A DNA stretch of 64,000 nt from Adenophora triphylla var. japonica (Eukaryota > Streptophyta > Magnoliopsida > Asterales > Campanulaceae). Location of the stretch: NCBI GenBank assembly GCA_022495995.1, contig JAFEMH010000733.1, positions 434,001 through 498,000 on the forward strand, read 5' to 3'. The stretch's first letter is position 1. Each line of letters starts with the position of its first letter. Shown piece by piece: positions 35,170 through 47,642 of this stretch. Made by a program: the position numbers and the translations under genes. The notes under the pieces are model-generated. The model searched no databases and was not told the origin of the DNA. It saw nothing but the letters and a program-made list of their open reading frames with translations.

Positions 35170-38056
35170 ATGGCAGAAGGATCTCGGAGGGGTCGTCGAC
35201 AACGCAGTCAAGAAGTGATCGAGCAACGGATGGAGCTCCAAAGAAATTGGATCTCCTTTGTTCCATCTTCGAAGAACCCGGATGTATTGTATCCGAATCC
35301 GGAGGTGCACAATCGTCGCTCTAGGAACGTCGGGGAGGTAAGAAATTCATTCCGTTTTGATTCCCTGCTCGAATTTTTTGAATACTAGAACTAGGTTTTA
35401 GTTTTTCGCATTTTGGGGTTTTTGTTATTTGCCATGCCTTTTGTGAAATTCTTGACGAATTGTTGAAAATTAGCATGTAAATATTGTGAATATGTGCATT
35501 TTGTGCAGAAATGTGTAGATTAGCTTTTATTTGTGAAAATAAAGTGCCTCTCTATGAAAATGCATGTTTTGGTGTTTTGTACCTTATGCTATTTATGTAT
35601 GTACAATGTGGGAAAAATTGTCATGTAGGGACAAATTTTGTAGAAAAAATGTGACATGTGCCGTGTTTCGTGACGGGTTTTGTCTGAAAGTATGTGCCGT
35701 GTAGGAACGGACTTTTCTTTTGAAAATGTGTTATGCAATGTGTGCCGTGTTTTTGGTGACGGACTTTGTGGGGAAAATATGTGCAATATGTGCCGTGTTT
35801 TGTGACGGGTCTTTTGAAAATGTGTCGTGTAGTGCTTGATCCCTTTGTTGAGAAAATTTGTACAGTGTGTGCCGTGTTTTGTGACGGACTGCATGTAAAA
35901 ATTATGTGCAATATGTGCCGTGTTTTGTGACGGGACATATGTGCTCTGCCGTGTTGGGACGGTCTTTTGTGCTTTGATTTTCTTTTGGTATTTTGCATTA
36001 AGTACTGTGCCTGACGTACCTTTGCTGTGTTTACCTGCAGGATGAGGGGCTCTTGGCTGGGAAGGCCAAGAAGATGAAGACTCGGGGATCGCTCGAGGCT
36101 GTTGAGTTGTGGCAGCGGATGCCGGACATTTACGTGGATGGTAGGCCGAGCCCCGGGAGGCTGGTCTACGCTTACGGCACAGGCGTGTTCGTGGAGAACT
36201 TGGTCGGGGTTTCGACACGAGGAAGAACAAGAGCGTTTTCCTTGGCCTTTACGAGTGCGGTGGGATACCACCCACACCTTCCATCGAGTGGGGAGAGGTG
36301 ACGGTGACGCCCACGGACTTTCTTTGCTATCACCTGGGCTTTCCTTGAAGGAGGGCCGGTGCGGTGGCGAGATATGATTGCCGAGATGTCTTGGAGCTGC
36401 TGGGTTTTGCGCCTGTTCCTCGCAGGGGTCTTGGCATGTTGTATAGTGATGTTGAGATGAGGATCACGGCCAGTATTGGGGCCTATGTCCGGGGTACCGG
36501 TCAGGTGACGGCGGAGCAGCTGGCGCGCTCCTTCCTGTGGTTTGCACTTTCCGAGACCTTGTTCTCGAACCACTCAACTACGGCTCCTTTTGCTTTGCTG
36601 GAGAGCTTGATTGATTTGGAGAGAGTTTGTGACATAGCTTGGGGCGAGGCGGGCCTGGCCGAGCTCTACTTCTCTTTGGACCGGTTTAGCCGAGGTGTGG
36701 CCAGTTCCTTGGCTTGTTTTGACTTTGCTTTGGAGGTATGAGTTTATTGCTGTTTTTGATTTAGCAACTTGTCTTTTCTCCATTTTCTTTTGCACTGAGC
36801 CTTTTCTGTTTTTGTCACAGGTGTGGTTCTATGAGATCTTTCAGTGCTTCCCGTGGGATAGAGATCCTGGGGCTGTAGCAGCGTATCCCGCTATGTTGGG
36901 ATGGGCCCGCCCGGTGAGGAGGAGGAGGACCAGCAGGGGGAAGCTCACCATCGCCTACGGGGATGTGCAGGAGCATTTGGAGAGAGATAGCCTGGAGAGG
37001 TTTATTTTGTATCCTTGGGCTCGATATGAGGATGATGATTTCGAGGGGGCTCCCCTGGTGACGGTGCAGCGGAAGATGCTGCGGGGCCTGACTTGTGACG
37101 TGATGTACTTGGGGGAGCGGGTCTTCTGGCAGCATGGCCCAGGTATGCTTCCCTTGGCTCCGAGGGACCCACCTTTTGGGATGTTGGATTCCCGTGATAT
37201 GGACGTGTTAGATTTTGAGAGGTATTTGGGCGGCGTGAGTGCCGATGAGTTTGTGTTGTATAGAGAGGAGTATGGAGCTTTTGTGAGGAGGAAGTTGAGG
37301 ACGCCACAGGTGTTGGCGAAGGAGAGGGAGGCTGGTCCGCAGGGTCCCCCAGAGGTTCCGATGCCTGGGCCGGACTTTACGTATGTTCGTGGGGATTCCT
37401 CGAGGAGGAGGGTGTACATGCCGTCCACGAGCGAGCTCACTGCTTGCCTACCGCGTGGATCTGATAGGCCGGTGAGTGTGCTTACTCTTTTCCATCTTGG
37501 CATCTTTTCTTGTATTTTTCTCTTTTTGTTGTTGAGTATGGCTTGTATTCTTTGAGCGTTTCTTTGGTGCTTGCTTGTGCGGAGTCCGGGGAGGGCTTTT
37601 GACATGCTGACCTGTCGTTATGTGGCGATGCGGTCTTTCGCGAAGAAGATGGCGTCGAAGATGTATTGCCGGTCTTCGCGACGTGTGCCAGCGTACACGC
37701 CGATGCCTTCGAGGCATTCTGTAGATGTTCCTCCACCGAGAGCCGAGCCGGAGCTACAGCAGGAGGGACCTTCGCAGGGGCGGCATAGCATGGATGCCGG
37801 GACGTCTTCGGGAGCGCCGAGGCCGCAGACCCTTTACCAGTTCTTTCCTCAGCAGGATGCACAGGGTGAGGGTTCGTCAGAGCCTTCTTTCTTCGATCCT
37901 TTCGTCGGATTTGATCCTTCTGATTACTTTGAGTACCAGCCTCCGGAGGGGGCTCGGTACTCTGATGACGAGGATGTGACGGGCGAGTTCACCGGGATGC
38001 CCGACTTTTCTCTTGATGATCTTGGTGAGGAGGATGATGCTGAAGATTTGGATTAG
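35170..38056 (+). pseudogene. Element A antisense gene with plant mobile domain (broken)
   Basis: Exon 1 is 35170-35337 (MAEGSRRG..., basic) with a GTAAG donor; exon 2 starts at 36041 after CTGCAG. An exon ends at 36735, the intron is 36736-36820, and the next exon is 36821-37471. The last part ends at TAG 38054-38056 in a very acidic tail (DDLGEEDDAEDLD). The acceptor of the last exon is not clear. Residues encoded at 36364-37060 (LARSFLWFALSETLFS, then ACFDFALE joined to VWFYEIFQCFPW) match the plant mobile domain (PF10536), found in MAIN/MAIL proteins and in retrotransposon ORFs. At least one frameshift near 36205 and another break before 36364 disrupt exon 2. It runs opposite to A's pol. 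Confidence 0.75.
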
Positions 38057-39309
38057 GGTTCATTTGCTTTCCCTCTTTCCATATCTTCTTTTTTTTTTCT
38101 TCTTTTTTTTTTGTTTAGCAACAGACATTTATGGGTACCTGTAATAAAATACTTGTATTTGCATGGCAAAAGTATTTCATTTTAAGATGTAATGTCATTT
38201 TTGTGATTCCTGGGAATTGTCCTAGGAATGGTTGCTATTATTTTTTTTTATTTTGTGCATGCCACGTGAGCTGAGAGTGCGTTTGTGGGTAGTGTATGTT
38301 TGCCGAAAATGGCTTTGGCCAGTGTTTGGGCAGTTTGGAGCAAAGTCCTGCTGAGAACAGTGGTTGTTGTACTGTTTGCTGGGGGAGACTCTTCATGGTA
38401 TTGACCGTCTGGCGACTGGGGATCTGTTCATGAGAGGGGGAAGCCCCTGCTTTGCTTGGCAGCTTTAGATGCTCTTCTGTATTTTCTGAGGGTATGGAAG
38501 TATTCCGCTTTCCCTCCTGTGGTGCTCCTTCGATGCCGGGAGAGTGTTGTGTTGAACACCGAGTACCTGGATGGGTATGAGTAGCATATCGGGCAGACCC
38601 AAGTGGTTTTGGGGAGCAGGCGTGAAGCAGTTCTGGGGCAAGGTTGCCGTTTCAGCTATAGCCTTAGGAGTGCAGAAGCTTGGTCTAACCCTCAGGATGT
38701 CATGGGAGATGCTTTGTTTGACTACAGGACTCGAGTTGACAGACTGGCAGGGAGAGGTCCCCTTTTGCAGACTTGTAGGGAGGAGATCCGACCCGAGGCA
38801 CGGGTGAACGATGCTCTGAGAGCGACTGGTTTGTTTGACACGACTAGGAGGACTCCTGATCTCAGAATGAGGGAGACAGAACTCGCTTATGTGGAATGAA
38901 AGAAGATTCGTTGGGGACGAGGGAAGAAAGGAAAGAGTGGCGAGGGGACAAGCGCAGATGGCGCGGAATGACCTCCTAGGTATCCATTCATTGCATTGTA
39001 AACACATTATTTGTTAAATGTATTAAGATGTCTTTTAGCATGTTGTGAACTTGAGAGTAGACCGTGCTTGAACTCATCAAGAAATGTTGTAACCGTTAGT
39101 GATTTATGATTTACTTTTAAAGCTTTGTCGAGACGTAAGATCTCTTGTTCGCTTTTTGTTTCTTTTGTGCACCTTGTCGGCGTCCATCTTTGAACTTTTC
39201 TGTTGCATTTGCGGACTGAAGTAGTCTGGGCCATGACGGCAATCCCCTTTGCTTAGGCTTTGTGCTTGGCTGAGAGGTTGAATGATCCCCTGACAAGTCG
39301 TTTTGATGG
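38057..39309. other. Region between convergent antisense gene and pol of element A
   Basis: It contains an open frame at 38603-38899 (+, about 98 codons, ending RMRETELAYVE) that I cannot assign; it may be a decayed coding remnant. The rest, including T-rich runs at 38085-38112, shows no gene. Confidence 0.4.
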
Positions 39310-41697
39310 TCATTTCCGTACCTTCCTTGCCCTTTGTTGGTGTCGGGCTCTTGACCTCAATTTCGCAGCTTCTGCTTGAGCTTTTTTTTTTTTTTGTGAG
39401 CCCTTGCTCGAGCTCTCTTTTTTTTTTTTGTTTTTTGTGAAGTGCGTGAGGGCGAAGACAAGCCCCTGGCTTGGAAGTAGACATGGGTCAGTCGTTTGAC
39501 GTTGAGTGACCTCCGGATGTCCTTTGATGTTGCCGCCGTCGTTTGACCTGGTCAAGGTGACGTTGGGGCGTGCTTTTGAAAAGTGCATAGCTTGATGGAG
39601 GTCTTGATTGACATTCAAACTTTTGATTTTTTTGTGTATTTTTAGACCGGACCAATTAAGGTTGCCTACGTTCCCCCGGACTAGAGGGCTCAGGTCTGCG
39701 TAGTTCGACACTACATGGAGTGCCAAGAGATGCACAGTTGTTCTTCTTCGGGCGAAGTATCTGCGGAGTTTGCTTACATTATTTGGATTCAAGAAGGAAT
39801 TGCCGTCTAGGTCTGTCAGCTTCATGGCACCTCCGGAGAAGATCTTTTGAACCACGAAAGGGCCGATCCATGTGGGTTCCCATTTTCCCAGTGGGTTGGT
39901 TCGAGTGGGAGGCTTTTCTTTGAGTACAAGGTCGCCTTCCCTGATGTCTCGGGACTTGACTTTCTTGTCGAAAGCTCTAGCCATCCTGCTTTGATAGGCT
40001 CGGACGTGTTCCATGGCCTTTAGTCGTCGCTCGTCTAGCAGAGCCAATTCGACATGTCGGCTTCGGAGCCATTCGACTTCGTTGACGTCATTTTCCAGCA
40101 GCACTCGGAGTGAGGGAATTTCCAATTCCATGGGAAGGACTGCTTCCATCCCGTATGTCAGGGCGAATGGGGTTTCTCCCATGGCTGTTCTGACTGATGT
40201 TCGATAGCCCCAAAGTGCAAGGTGCAGCTTCTTGGGCCAATCTCGTCCTCGGGTGGTCATTTTTCGGATGATCCGTTCGAGGGTTTTGTTTGCTGCTTCC
40301 ACGGCGCCGTTTGTTTGTGGTCGGTAGGGAGAAGATTTGTGGCGTGTGATTTTGAATTCAGCCCGGCGATGCATCGAATTCCCCCTCGAAGTGTGAACCG
40401 TTGTCTGATATGACCTCATTTGGGATGCCGTATTGGCAGATGATGTTTTCCTTGAGGAAATGCGCGACCTTCTTGGAGGTGAGTACCTTGTAGGACTTGG
40501 CTTCGACCCATTTGGTGAAGTAGTCGATGGCTACTAAGATGAACTCGTGACCATTGCTGCCTGGCGGAGCGATTTTCCCGATGACGTCTATTCCCCAAGT
40601 GGCAAATGGCCAGGGTGTAGTCATGCAGTAGAGATCGTGGGGAGGCAGATGATTGAGGTTGGAGAACCGTTGACACTTGTCGCAGCTTCGGACAAAGTGG
40701 ATGCGATGCCTCCATGGAGATCCAGTAGTAGCCCATCCTGAGAATGATTTGCATCAGGGCTCTGGCGTTCATGTGGGGACCGCAAGCCCCATTGTGGACT
40801 TCGTTCATGAACTTGTTTGCCTCTTCCTGGTTGATGCAGCGTAGGAGTGGTCCGTGGTAGCGTTTCTTGTATAGCATGTCCCCAAGGATGACGAAGTGAG
40901 AGGCGAGGCGTTTTAGGGCCATGATGCTCTTGGCTTTGACCCCTTCTCTGTGTTGGCCTTCCTTGTTCATGAAGGTAGTTTCCCCGTTCTGGAGGTATTG
41001 GAAGATCTGGTTATACCATGGCTCATTGATGGGCTTAGGTTCTGGTTCGATCTCACAACAGTAGGCAGGAATTTCCTTTCGTCCGACTTTGAAGGGTTTG
41101 ATTGCTTTTCCTTCAGGAATTTCCACAAGTGAAGCCAAGGTGGCTAAGGCATCTGCAAACCTGTTTCGGTCTCTTGGCAAGTAGTGGAAGGTGACCTCTT
41201 CGAATTGTGTGATGAGGTCCTCCGTACGGCGCATGGTATTTTTGCAAGCACAGGTCTATGGTTTTCCACTTGTTGGAAACTTGGTTGATGATCAGGGCTG
41301 AGTCCCCATAAACTTCGAGTTTCTAGACATTCCTCTCGAGTGCGGCTTGTAGTCCGGCAGCACAGGCTTCATATTCGGCGGCATTGTTGGTTACCTCGAA
41401 ATTGAGCTTTATGGCGATTGGGGTGTGCTCGTCCTTGGGATCGACCAAGAGCATACTGATGCCGTTCCTTTTTTGTTGGCTGCTCCATCGAAGAACAGTT
41501 GCCATAGATTTTCGCCTTCGAGTGCAAAGATTCCCTCATCTGGGAATTGTGGTTCAAGGCCTCGAGCCTCGTCGGTTGGGAAATCAGCCAGTTGTTCAGC
41601 CATTGCCCGTCCCTTGATTGACTTTTGATTAACGTACTTGATGTCAAATTCCGCTAGGAAGAAGGACCATTTGGCGAGCCTCATTGACAGAGATGGT
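39310..41697 (-). pseudogene. Element A second RNase H and integrase (broken)
   Basis: The - strand order after the E insertion: end of the RT-linked RNase H and linker (41697-41540, LAKWSFFLAEFDIKYVN), the second RNase H (about 41500-41150, WQLFFDGAANKKGT, then NNAAEYEACAAGL, then RNRFADALATLASL), the integrase zinc region (about 40850-40650), and the integrase core with D in GIDVIG, D in VISDNGSHFEG and E in NGAVEAANKTLERII. The C-terminal part is LVLKEKPP and TWIGPFVVQK. Frameshifts occur near 41470, 41230, 40690 and 40370, plus a stop just after ALERNV (41323-41325). A dual RNase H is characteristic of Tat-lineage Ty3/gypsy elements. No chromodomain is seen. Confidence 0.85.
39661..39709 (-). 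repeat. CTACGT...GTAGTTCG motif copy in element A
   Basis: GTTGCCTACGTTCCCCC, then GCGTAGTTCGACAC, preceded by GACCGGACCAATTAAG. The B copy at 25111-25160 has the same preceding sequence (GACCGGACCAATTCTG), so this pair is the closest of the six. Confidence 0.7.
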
Positions 41698-43368
41698 GAT
41701 GGATGTGGTTTTACCCATCCAAAAGATATATTTCCTAGCTTATTTGATGCTCGAAACCTTGAGAATTTAATGTATTTTCTAGTATTTTGAAAGTACAGGG
41801 GTTGAAGTGCAATTATTGAGAAAATGGAGGATTGGAGCGTACTTTGGAAGCTTTTGGATCAAATTGCAATTTTGGAAAATTTGGGACAAAACGGAAATTT
41901 GGAAGTTCAAGGGACCAAATTGGAATTCTTGAAAATTCAGGGACTAAACTGGAAATATGGAATTTTTGGACGAATTTAATTTATAAAAATTTGTGGGATT
42001 AAATGAAAAATAAAATCCTAAAGAGCGAAGTGCAAAAGAAGTCATTATAGCGGTCAAAGTGCGACTGCAAAATTGCGGAACGAAACAAATATTAAAGTGT
42101 ACAAAATAAGAAAGGCCATTGCATCCGGTTGGCCGGCCGAGGAAAGCTTGTTTGGGGCCAAGGTTGATTTGTTTGGGGCCATTTGTTGGGCCAGGAGGAT
42201 TTGCTGGGCCAAGCTTGAAGTGAAGTAGGCGCACACCCACTGCAACTGGACGCCCGGAAGTATCCAGATTGAGTACAGGCGTACACCTAGTCAAAGTGGG
42301 CGCGCGCCCGGTATGTGCGAACAAAGGCAGTCCAGTTTCCTTATTTTGGACGGATTCTAAAGATTTTCCACATATTTGCACAGAATCAGCCACGGATTTC
42401 GGGAGATTTTCTATTTTGACTAGGATTTTGACCCTAATTTGTTTCCAAAAAGGATTTTCACCTCCCTCCTCCTATATAAAAACAACCCTAGACTAGTTTT
42501 GTATCATCTTTTATCTTTTATTTTTGGGATCTTTGGATCTTTTATTCTTTGATTTTCTCTCTATATTTTTAGTTTAGGTTTTATTTATTTTTGAAGATGA
42601 AAGAACAAGGTTTTGCTTTATTTATTTTAATGGCCATTCAAGGCTAATTTATTTTATTAATGGATTGAGGTGAGTAACAATTTGATCTTTATGCTAAGGT
42701 TTTAATTCTTTCTATTTCTTTTTCGTTCTTGTTCTTCTCAACGGTTTTAATTATTGTCTTGAGATCAATTGTATTGACCTTGCGGAATATACTTTTGACC
42801 TCTTGAATTTATTTGGGTATAAATTATTGCACTTGCGTGGATGATTTATAATTTGACCATTGTCGAGAAGAATAGATTCAATTGAGGAACTTGCGGAAAT
42901 CAAACGAATCTAGGTTCCATTGTTCTTAAGTTTTTAATTGAATTCTTGAATGTTTTTATTGACCTTGCGGAATATATGAACAAGATAGAGTTATTAGGGT
43001 TTTAATGTTCTTATTGACCTTGCGGAATATATTAACATCTTAACCCTAGGTTTTTGTGAACGAACCCAAGAATGAGATTGAATCCTTTTCACATGAAATA
43101 AAAAGCATAAAGTGAAAATTGTTATGATCCCCAAACCATGAATCCCTTGTCTCTTGATATCTTTAATTTATTTATTTTGCTTTCTTAGTTTTAATAATAA
43201 AATCAAAATCAAACCCCCCCTTTTTCCCTTTTGTTTCGTTTACACTAATTAAATCAACTTGTTAAATCACACGAGTCTCTGTGGTTCGACCCTTACTTTT
43301 GTATATTGCTACTTCGGTGACTTGTACACTTGCAAGGTTTTTATTACACAGTGGAATTTTCTCCATCA
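41697..43368 (+). repeat. Element E LTR 1
   Basis: TGATGGATGTGG to TTCTCCATCA. GC-rich repeats including the perfect 12-bp palindrome GGGCGCGCGCCC (42298-42309) lie upstream of TATATAAA (42473-42480). The downstream part has repeated TTGACCTTGCGGAATAT pieces (42775, 42960, 43014). Confidence 0.95.
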
Positions 43369-43374
43369 AGTTTT

Positions 43375-43392
43375 TGGCGCCGTTGCCGGGGA
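43375..43392 (+). promoter_or_regulatory. Element E1 primer binding site (tRNA-Asp type)
   Basis: TGGCGCCGTTGCCGGGGA, 6 bases after the LTR end. It is complementary to the 3' end of plant tRNA-Asp (ending CGGCAACGGCGCCA), as in Athila-group elements. Confidence 0.85.
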
Positions 43393-43429
43393 CTTGTTGT
43401 GATTTTTAACAAGTTTATTTAATCGGTGC

Positions 43430-46037
43430 ATGTTTGGTCGCCGGTCATTGGATCCTAACTTGGTTCCTTTGAACGACGAGATAGACAAAGTTGAGAAAGG
43501 CATTCCCTCTACTCAAGTGTTTGAAACTGATTCTGAAACTTCTGTCACCGAGACAGAGGTAACTTTGAGTGAATTAGAAACTTCTTCCACCGAGGGAGAG
43601 GAATTTGTATTTGATATGGCTTTGCAAGCACCTACTATGGATGCCTTCTCTAGGCCGCGGGTGGACACGTCTGTGTCATGCATTGTGTTGACTGAGGCAA
43701 CAAAAAGTTACGAGGTAAAAGGCCATCTGTTTAACATGATCCCTCAATTTCATGGCCTTCCCTCGGAGGATTCTTTGAATTTCTTGAGGGAATATATGAT
43801 GATTGTGTCGAGTTTTCCATTGAGAGAGGGTGTGACTGATGAGCACTTAAGATTGAAATGTTTTCCCTTTGCTTTGAGGGATAATGCTAAGAAGTGGCTC
43901 ATGTTGCTCCCACCTAGGAGCATAAATACTTGGGATGAATTACATGATATATTTTTGAGAAAATACTTCCCACATGCTACGTTAGCCACTTTTAGACAGA
44001 AAATTATAGGGTTCACACAGGACTCTTTTGAGGCATTTCATGAAGCATGGGACAGATTTAAGATGCTTTTGGTGCAATGTCCCCACCATAATTTTCCTTT
44101 GCCTTTATTGCATCAAACTTTCTATGGGGGTTGACACAAGCCGATCAGGCTATGGTGGATAACGCGAAGGAGGCTCTTTAGGAGCCAAAACTGCGGATGA
44201 GACCCAAAATCTATTTGAGAGATTAGCATCTAATTCTCAACAAAAGGGGTCAAGGGGTAAAACAAATAGTGTGAATGGAATAGGGTTGAGTGATGAGATT
44301 TCAAAACAAATTGCGCTTCTTAATCAAAAATTTGATAAGTTGGCCATGAGTAGTACTTTCAATTCTGCTTCCAATGTGTCATCTGTTGGTAATGTAATGC
44401 ATGATAGTTGTGTAACTTGTGGTTCTAACACTCACTCTTATGAAGTTTGCCCCACCACTAGTCCCCATTTATATAATCATGAGCGAGTGCGAGACGATGC
44501 AGTCATATATGCAAAGGTTCCCACCAAGCAACAATCAGTACGGGAATGCATACAATCTAGGAGGGCAAGCAGGGCCGAGACATCCCAACCTGTCATGGGG
44601 TGGAAATCAACCGAATAAAACTCTCCATCCCCAACCACCACCTCAGGGGCCCTTTGAGAGGAATAGAGAGCCTTGGGAAGAGCCCATGATGCAGTTAAAG
44701 ATGGAGCAACAACAGTACAAGATGGAACAACAACAAGCCTTCGAAATCATGAGGCTGCCATGCAGAAGTTACAGACCCAAATTGGACAGTTGGTGGAAGC
44801 GGTACAAGGCCAAAGACAAGAAAATTTTCAAAATCCACCAGAGCAAGCCAAGTCTATTGTGACTATTTGGGATGAAAGTGATGAGATTGAGGAGGTATTT
44901 CTTTCTTCCCTTGATAATTTTGAATGTGATAATATTGATAATGTTAGTGAGGAAGAGGATGAGATTGGGGAGGTTCAATATGTATTTTCTGCATTAAATT
45001 TAGAAACCCCTCCTCCCAATGTTGAAAGAACCATACCCTCTGGAGGTGTGGAGTTTGAAAAGATTAAACATGTTCAAAAAGACCCCGGGTGTTTCACTAT
45101 CCCAATTTCTTTAGGGGGTCAAAATTTTAAAGGTTTGTTGGATCTTGGGGCAAGTGTTAATGTGATGCCCTTTCATGTTTTTAGAAGTTTGGGGGTATGT
45201 GAGTTGAAACCACCCATGAGAGACTTGCAATTGGCGGATCTCTCAATCAAAAGACCTTTAGGGGTTATTGAAGGGGTGTTGGTTAAAATCGATAAAATCA
45301 TTATCCCTATTGACTTTTATGTGATGTGTATGGAGGGATCAAGTGAGGAACAACTGAAAACTCCCATTCTGCTTGGGAGGCCATTTATGTTTGACACTAA
45401 GGCCACCATTGATGTGTGTCAAGGGGTTGTGTCCTTGAGAGGTATGGGGGAGGAATGTAAATTTTGTATGTTTAAAAATGATAAGAAACCCTCCCCCACA
45501 GATGGTTTTGTAGGAGCCATAACCGATTTTCCAATTGTCAAATATGATGTGAATGGATGTGAGAAAAGTGGGGATAATGCGGGCGTGTGCCCCTTGGATA
45601 GTAACATTAAAGCCGACCAATACTCTAGGAGTAACGGGTCGTATCACTCCCCACACGACTCCCATAAAGAGTCGATTTCATCACATCTACCACAAGGGCA
45701 TTAAAAACTTAAAGTTAGAGAGGAGAGTTATTTTCCTGATTTATCTGAGACTATTTTTGCTAATATTTTTGCTCAAGATAACCTCTTTGATCTTGTTGAG
45801 GAAGATGTTCCGCAGGTGAAGGAACAAACTAAGTTTGGGGGCAAGAGCCCCAACAAAAAGAAAAGAAAAAGGGTGAAGCATAAAGCACCCAAAGTTTCGT
45901 GGGCTCCACCTGAATTAATTAAGAAAGGGATCTACGCATGGAAGGAAGTGGGCGTTTGTGCCCGAGAAAATCAAAGGTGGTCAAAGGGCCGAAAAGCAAA
46001 GGCCAAATCCATTGAGGCCAATCTCAACCCCAAGTAA
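43430..46037 (+). pseudogene. Element E1 gag-protease (frameshifted)
   Basis: The gag core of Athila type (LKCFPFALRDNAKKWLMLL, then WDRFKMLLVQCPHHNFPLPL) is followed by a CCHC zinc knuckle (CVTCGSNTHSYEVC, 44408-44449), a Gln/Pro-rich linker, and an aspartic protease-like part with DLGAS (about 45146) and ILLGRPF. A 1-nt deletion at the G run near 44128 and another near 44166 shift the frame relative to copy E2. A third shift near 44510 is shared with E2. A C-to-A change makes TAA at 45702-45704; without it the frame would run to 46035-46037. No RT follows. Confidence 0.85.
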
Positions 46038-46933
46038 GTGGGGCAATGGTCGGGCTAACGACCTTAACCAAATGCGCTAATTGGGAGGTAACCCAAGTAG
46101 GTACGTTTTATTTGCTTTATTTATTTGTTTTGTTGTGTCATATCGTCCTTTGAACCCAAGGCATGTTTTTGTTCTCTTTGCTATGAGGACATAGCATGTT
46201 TTGAGTTTGGGGGTAGATATCTCTCCGAGTTTGTGGGTTTATAGGGGAGTGTATATAGTGTCACCCTCCAAAAAATAGAAAAAATTAAAAATTTTGTTCT
46301 CATTATATGTTTGGAAGTTGGCCAATGTCCGTGATGGTTTGAGAGAGTTTTTGATTGAGTTTTGCTAGTTTGTGTCAATTTGAATATGTTAATTAGAATT
46401 GCATTAATACATGTAAAACACAATTGCACCACCATTCACTTCCATCGTTTTTCTTGATCATTGTTACCAATTTAGGAGACCTTTATAGGATCACTTTGAC
46501 ATTCTCGGGGTCCCTAGAATATGTTTGCATGACTGTCAATAACACATCAATTAGGCTATTCGGGAAGTGATATGTGGCTATTTTCTTTGAACCCTATTTG
46601 TGAGCCTTTAACTTTCTCGTCACTTATATAAAATTATCCGCTAGAACCCCTTTTGAGCTTGAAAAAGAATGGAATCTCTCACAAAGTGGGAGGTTATTTT
46701 AGACCACCATTCGCCTTCTTTTGTACCCTCATTATCCTACCCTTTTAACTTATACACTATTTTTCCACCTTTTCAAGAAAGTGAAACTAGGGAATGAATT
46801 GGGATATTTGGAAAAATCAAGGGTTGAGTGGAAAGTGGTCATGAAAAAAAAGGGGGGGCATGTTATGTAATGAAAAGAGGGGCTTGAGCTAAAAGTATTG
46901 AATGCACATTCTCCGTGATATATTTGCGCTTAA

Positions 46934-46965
<32 letters not shown>

Positions 46966-47642
46966 AAAAAAGCCGAGCCCTCTCTAATGTTGAAGTGGAA
47001 AGCGATCAAAAAGAAAGAAAGGTGATCGAGTACAAGTTTGAAAGTGTACAAAATTATAAGTTTGGGGGTTAAATCAATGGGTTGGCTTGGAGCGGAGTGA
47101 TGATTTCAATGTGAGGATGTATGATGAAGACTTTCTAGTTTCACTTGCTTGACTTCGTATGTCCTTATCTTCATTGGTAACCGTGAACCTAGCCCGCGTT
47201 TATCGCGATACATTACAAACCATAAAAGTCATATTTGATCCCTAAAGAGTAGCCGGGTTGACAGTTTTGTTTAAATATGCATATGAGTGTCCCTTGTGCA
47301 GAAATTTCATCTTAGTATCATTGATTTAGAGCATGTGGTTAGTGACCCTATAAAATATCTTACTTTGGTGACAATGATCTCCCATATTTCATTCATCATT
47401 CAGGCCGAGGTGGAAAATTGTGGGTTAGATTCATTAATGTAATTGTAATTGCATATTCTCATTGGCACTTATTTAGCATATTATGTGAGAATCTGAGACT
47501 TCTTTGGCCGACAACCTTGTATGTAGTGAGAACATATCAAAAATATTTTTTGTTGATTGTTTTTATTTGTTAGGGTAATTTTGTTTTTGTTTATTTCTTT
47601 TGTTTTACTCGAGGACGAGCAAAAGATAAGTTTGGGGGTATT
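46038..47642 (+). other. Element E1 3' non-coding region and purine tract
   Basis: After the stop comes GCGCTAATTGGGAGGTAACCC (near 46074), a block common downstream of Athila ORFs. A/T-rich sequence with a long A run (46934-46970) follows. It ends with CTCGAGGACGAGCAAAAGAT and the purine tract AAGTTTGGGGGTATT, next to the LTR at 47643. No coding potential is recognised. Confidence 0.75.

Noticed and set aside
38465..39007. 180-codon - strand ORF between the antisense gene and pol
   Set aside because: It shows no recognisable motif, has low-complexity composition and overlaps a + strand open frame. It is not supported as a gene.
41539..41697. 159-bp direct repeat flanking E as a target-site duplication
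   Set aside because: LTR retrotransposons of this type make duplications of about 5 bp. The complex junction at 52839-52922 points to repair.
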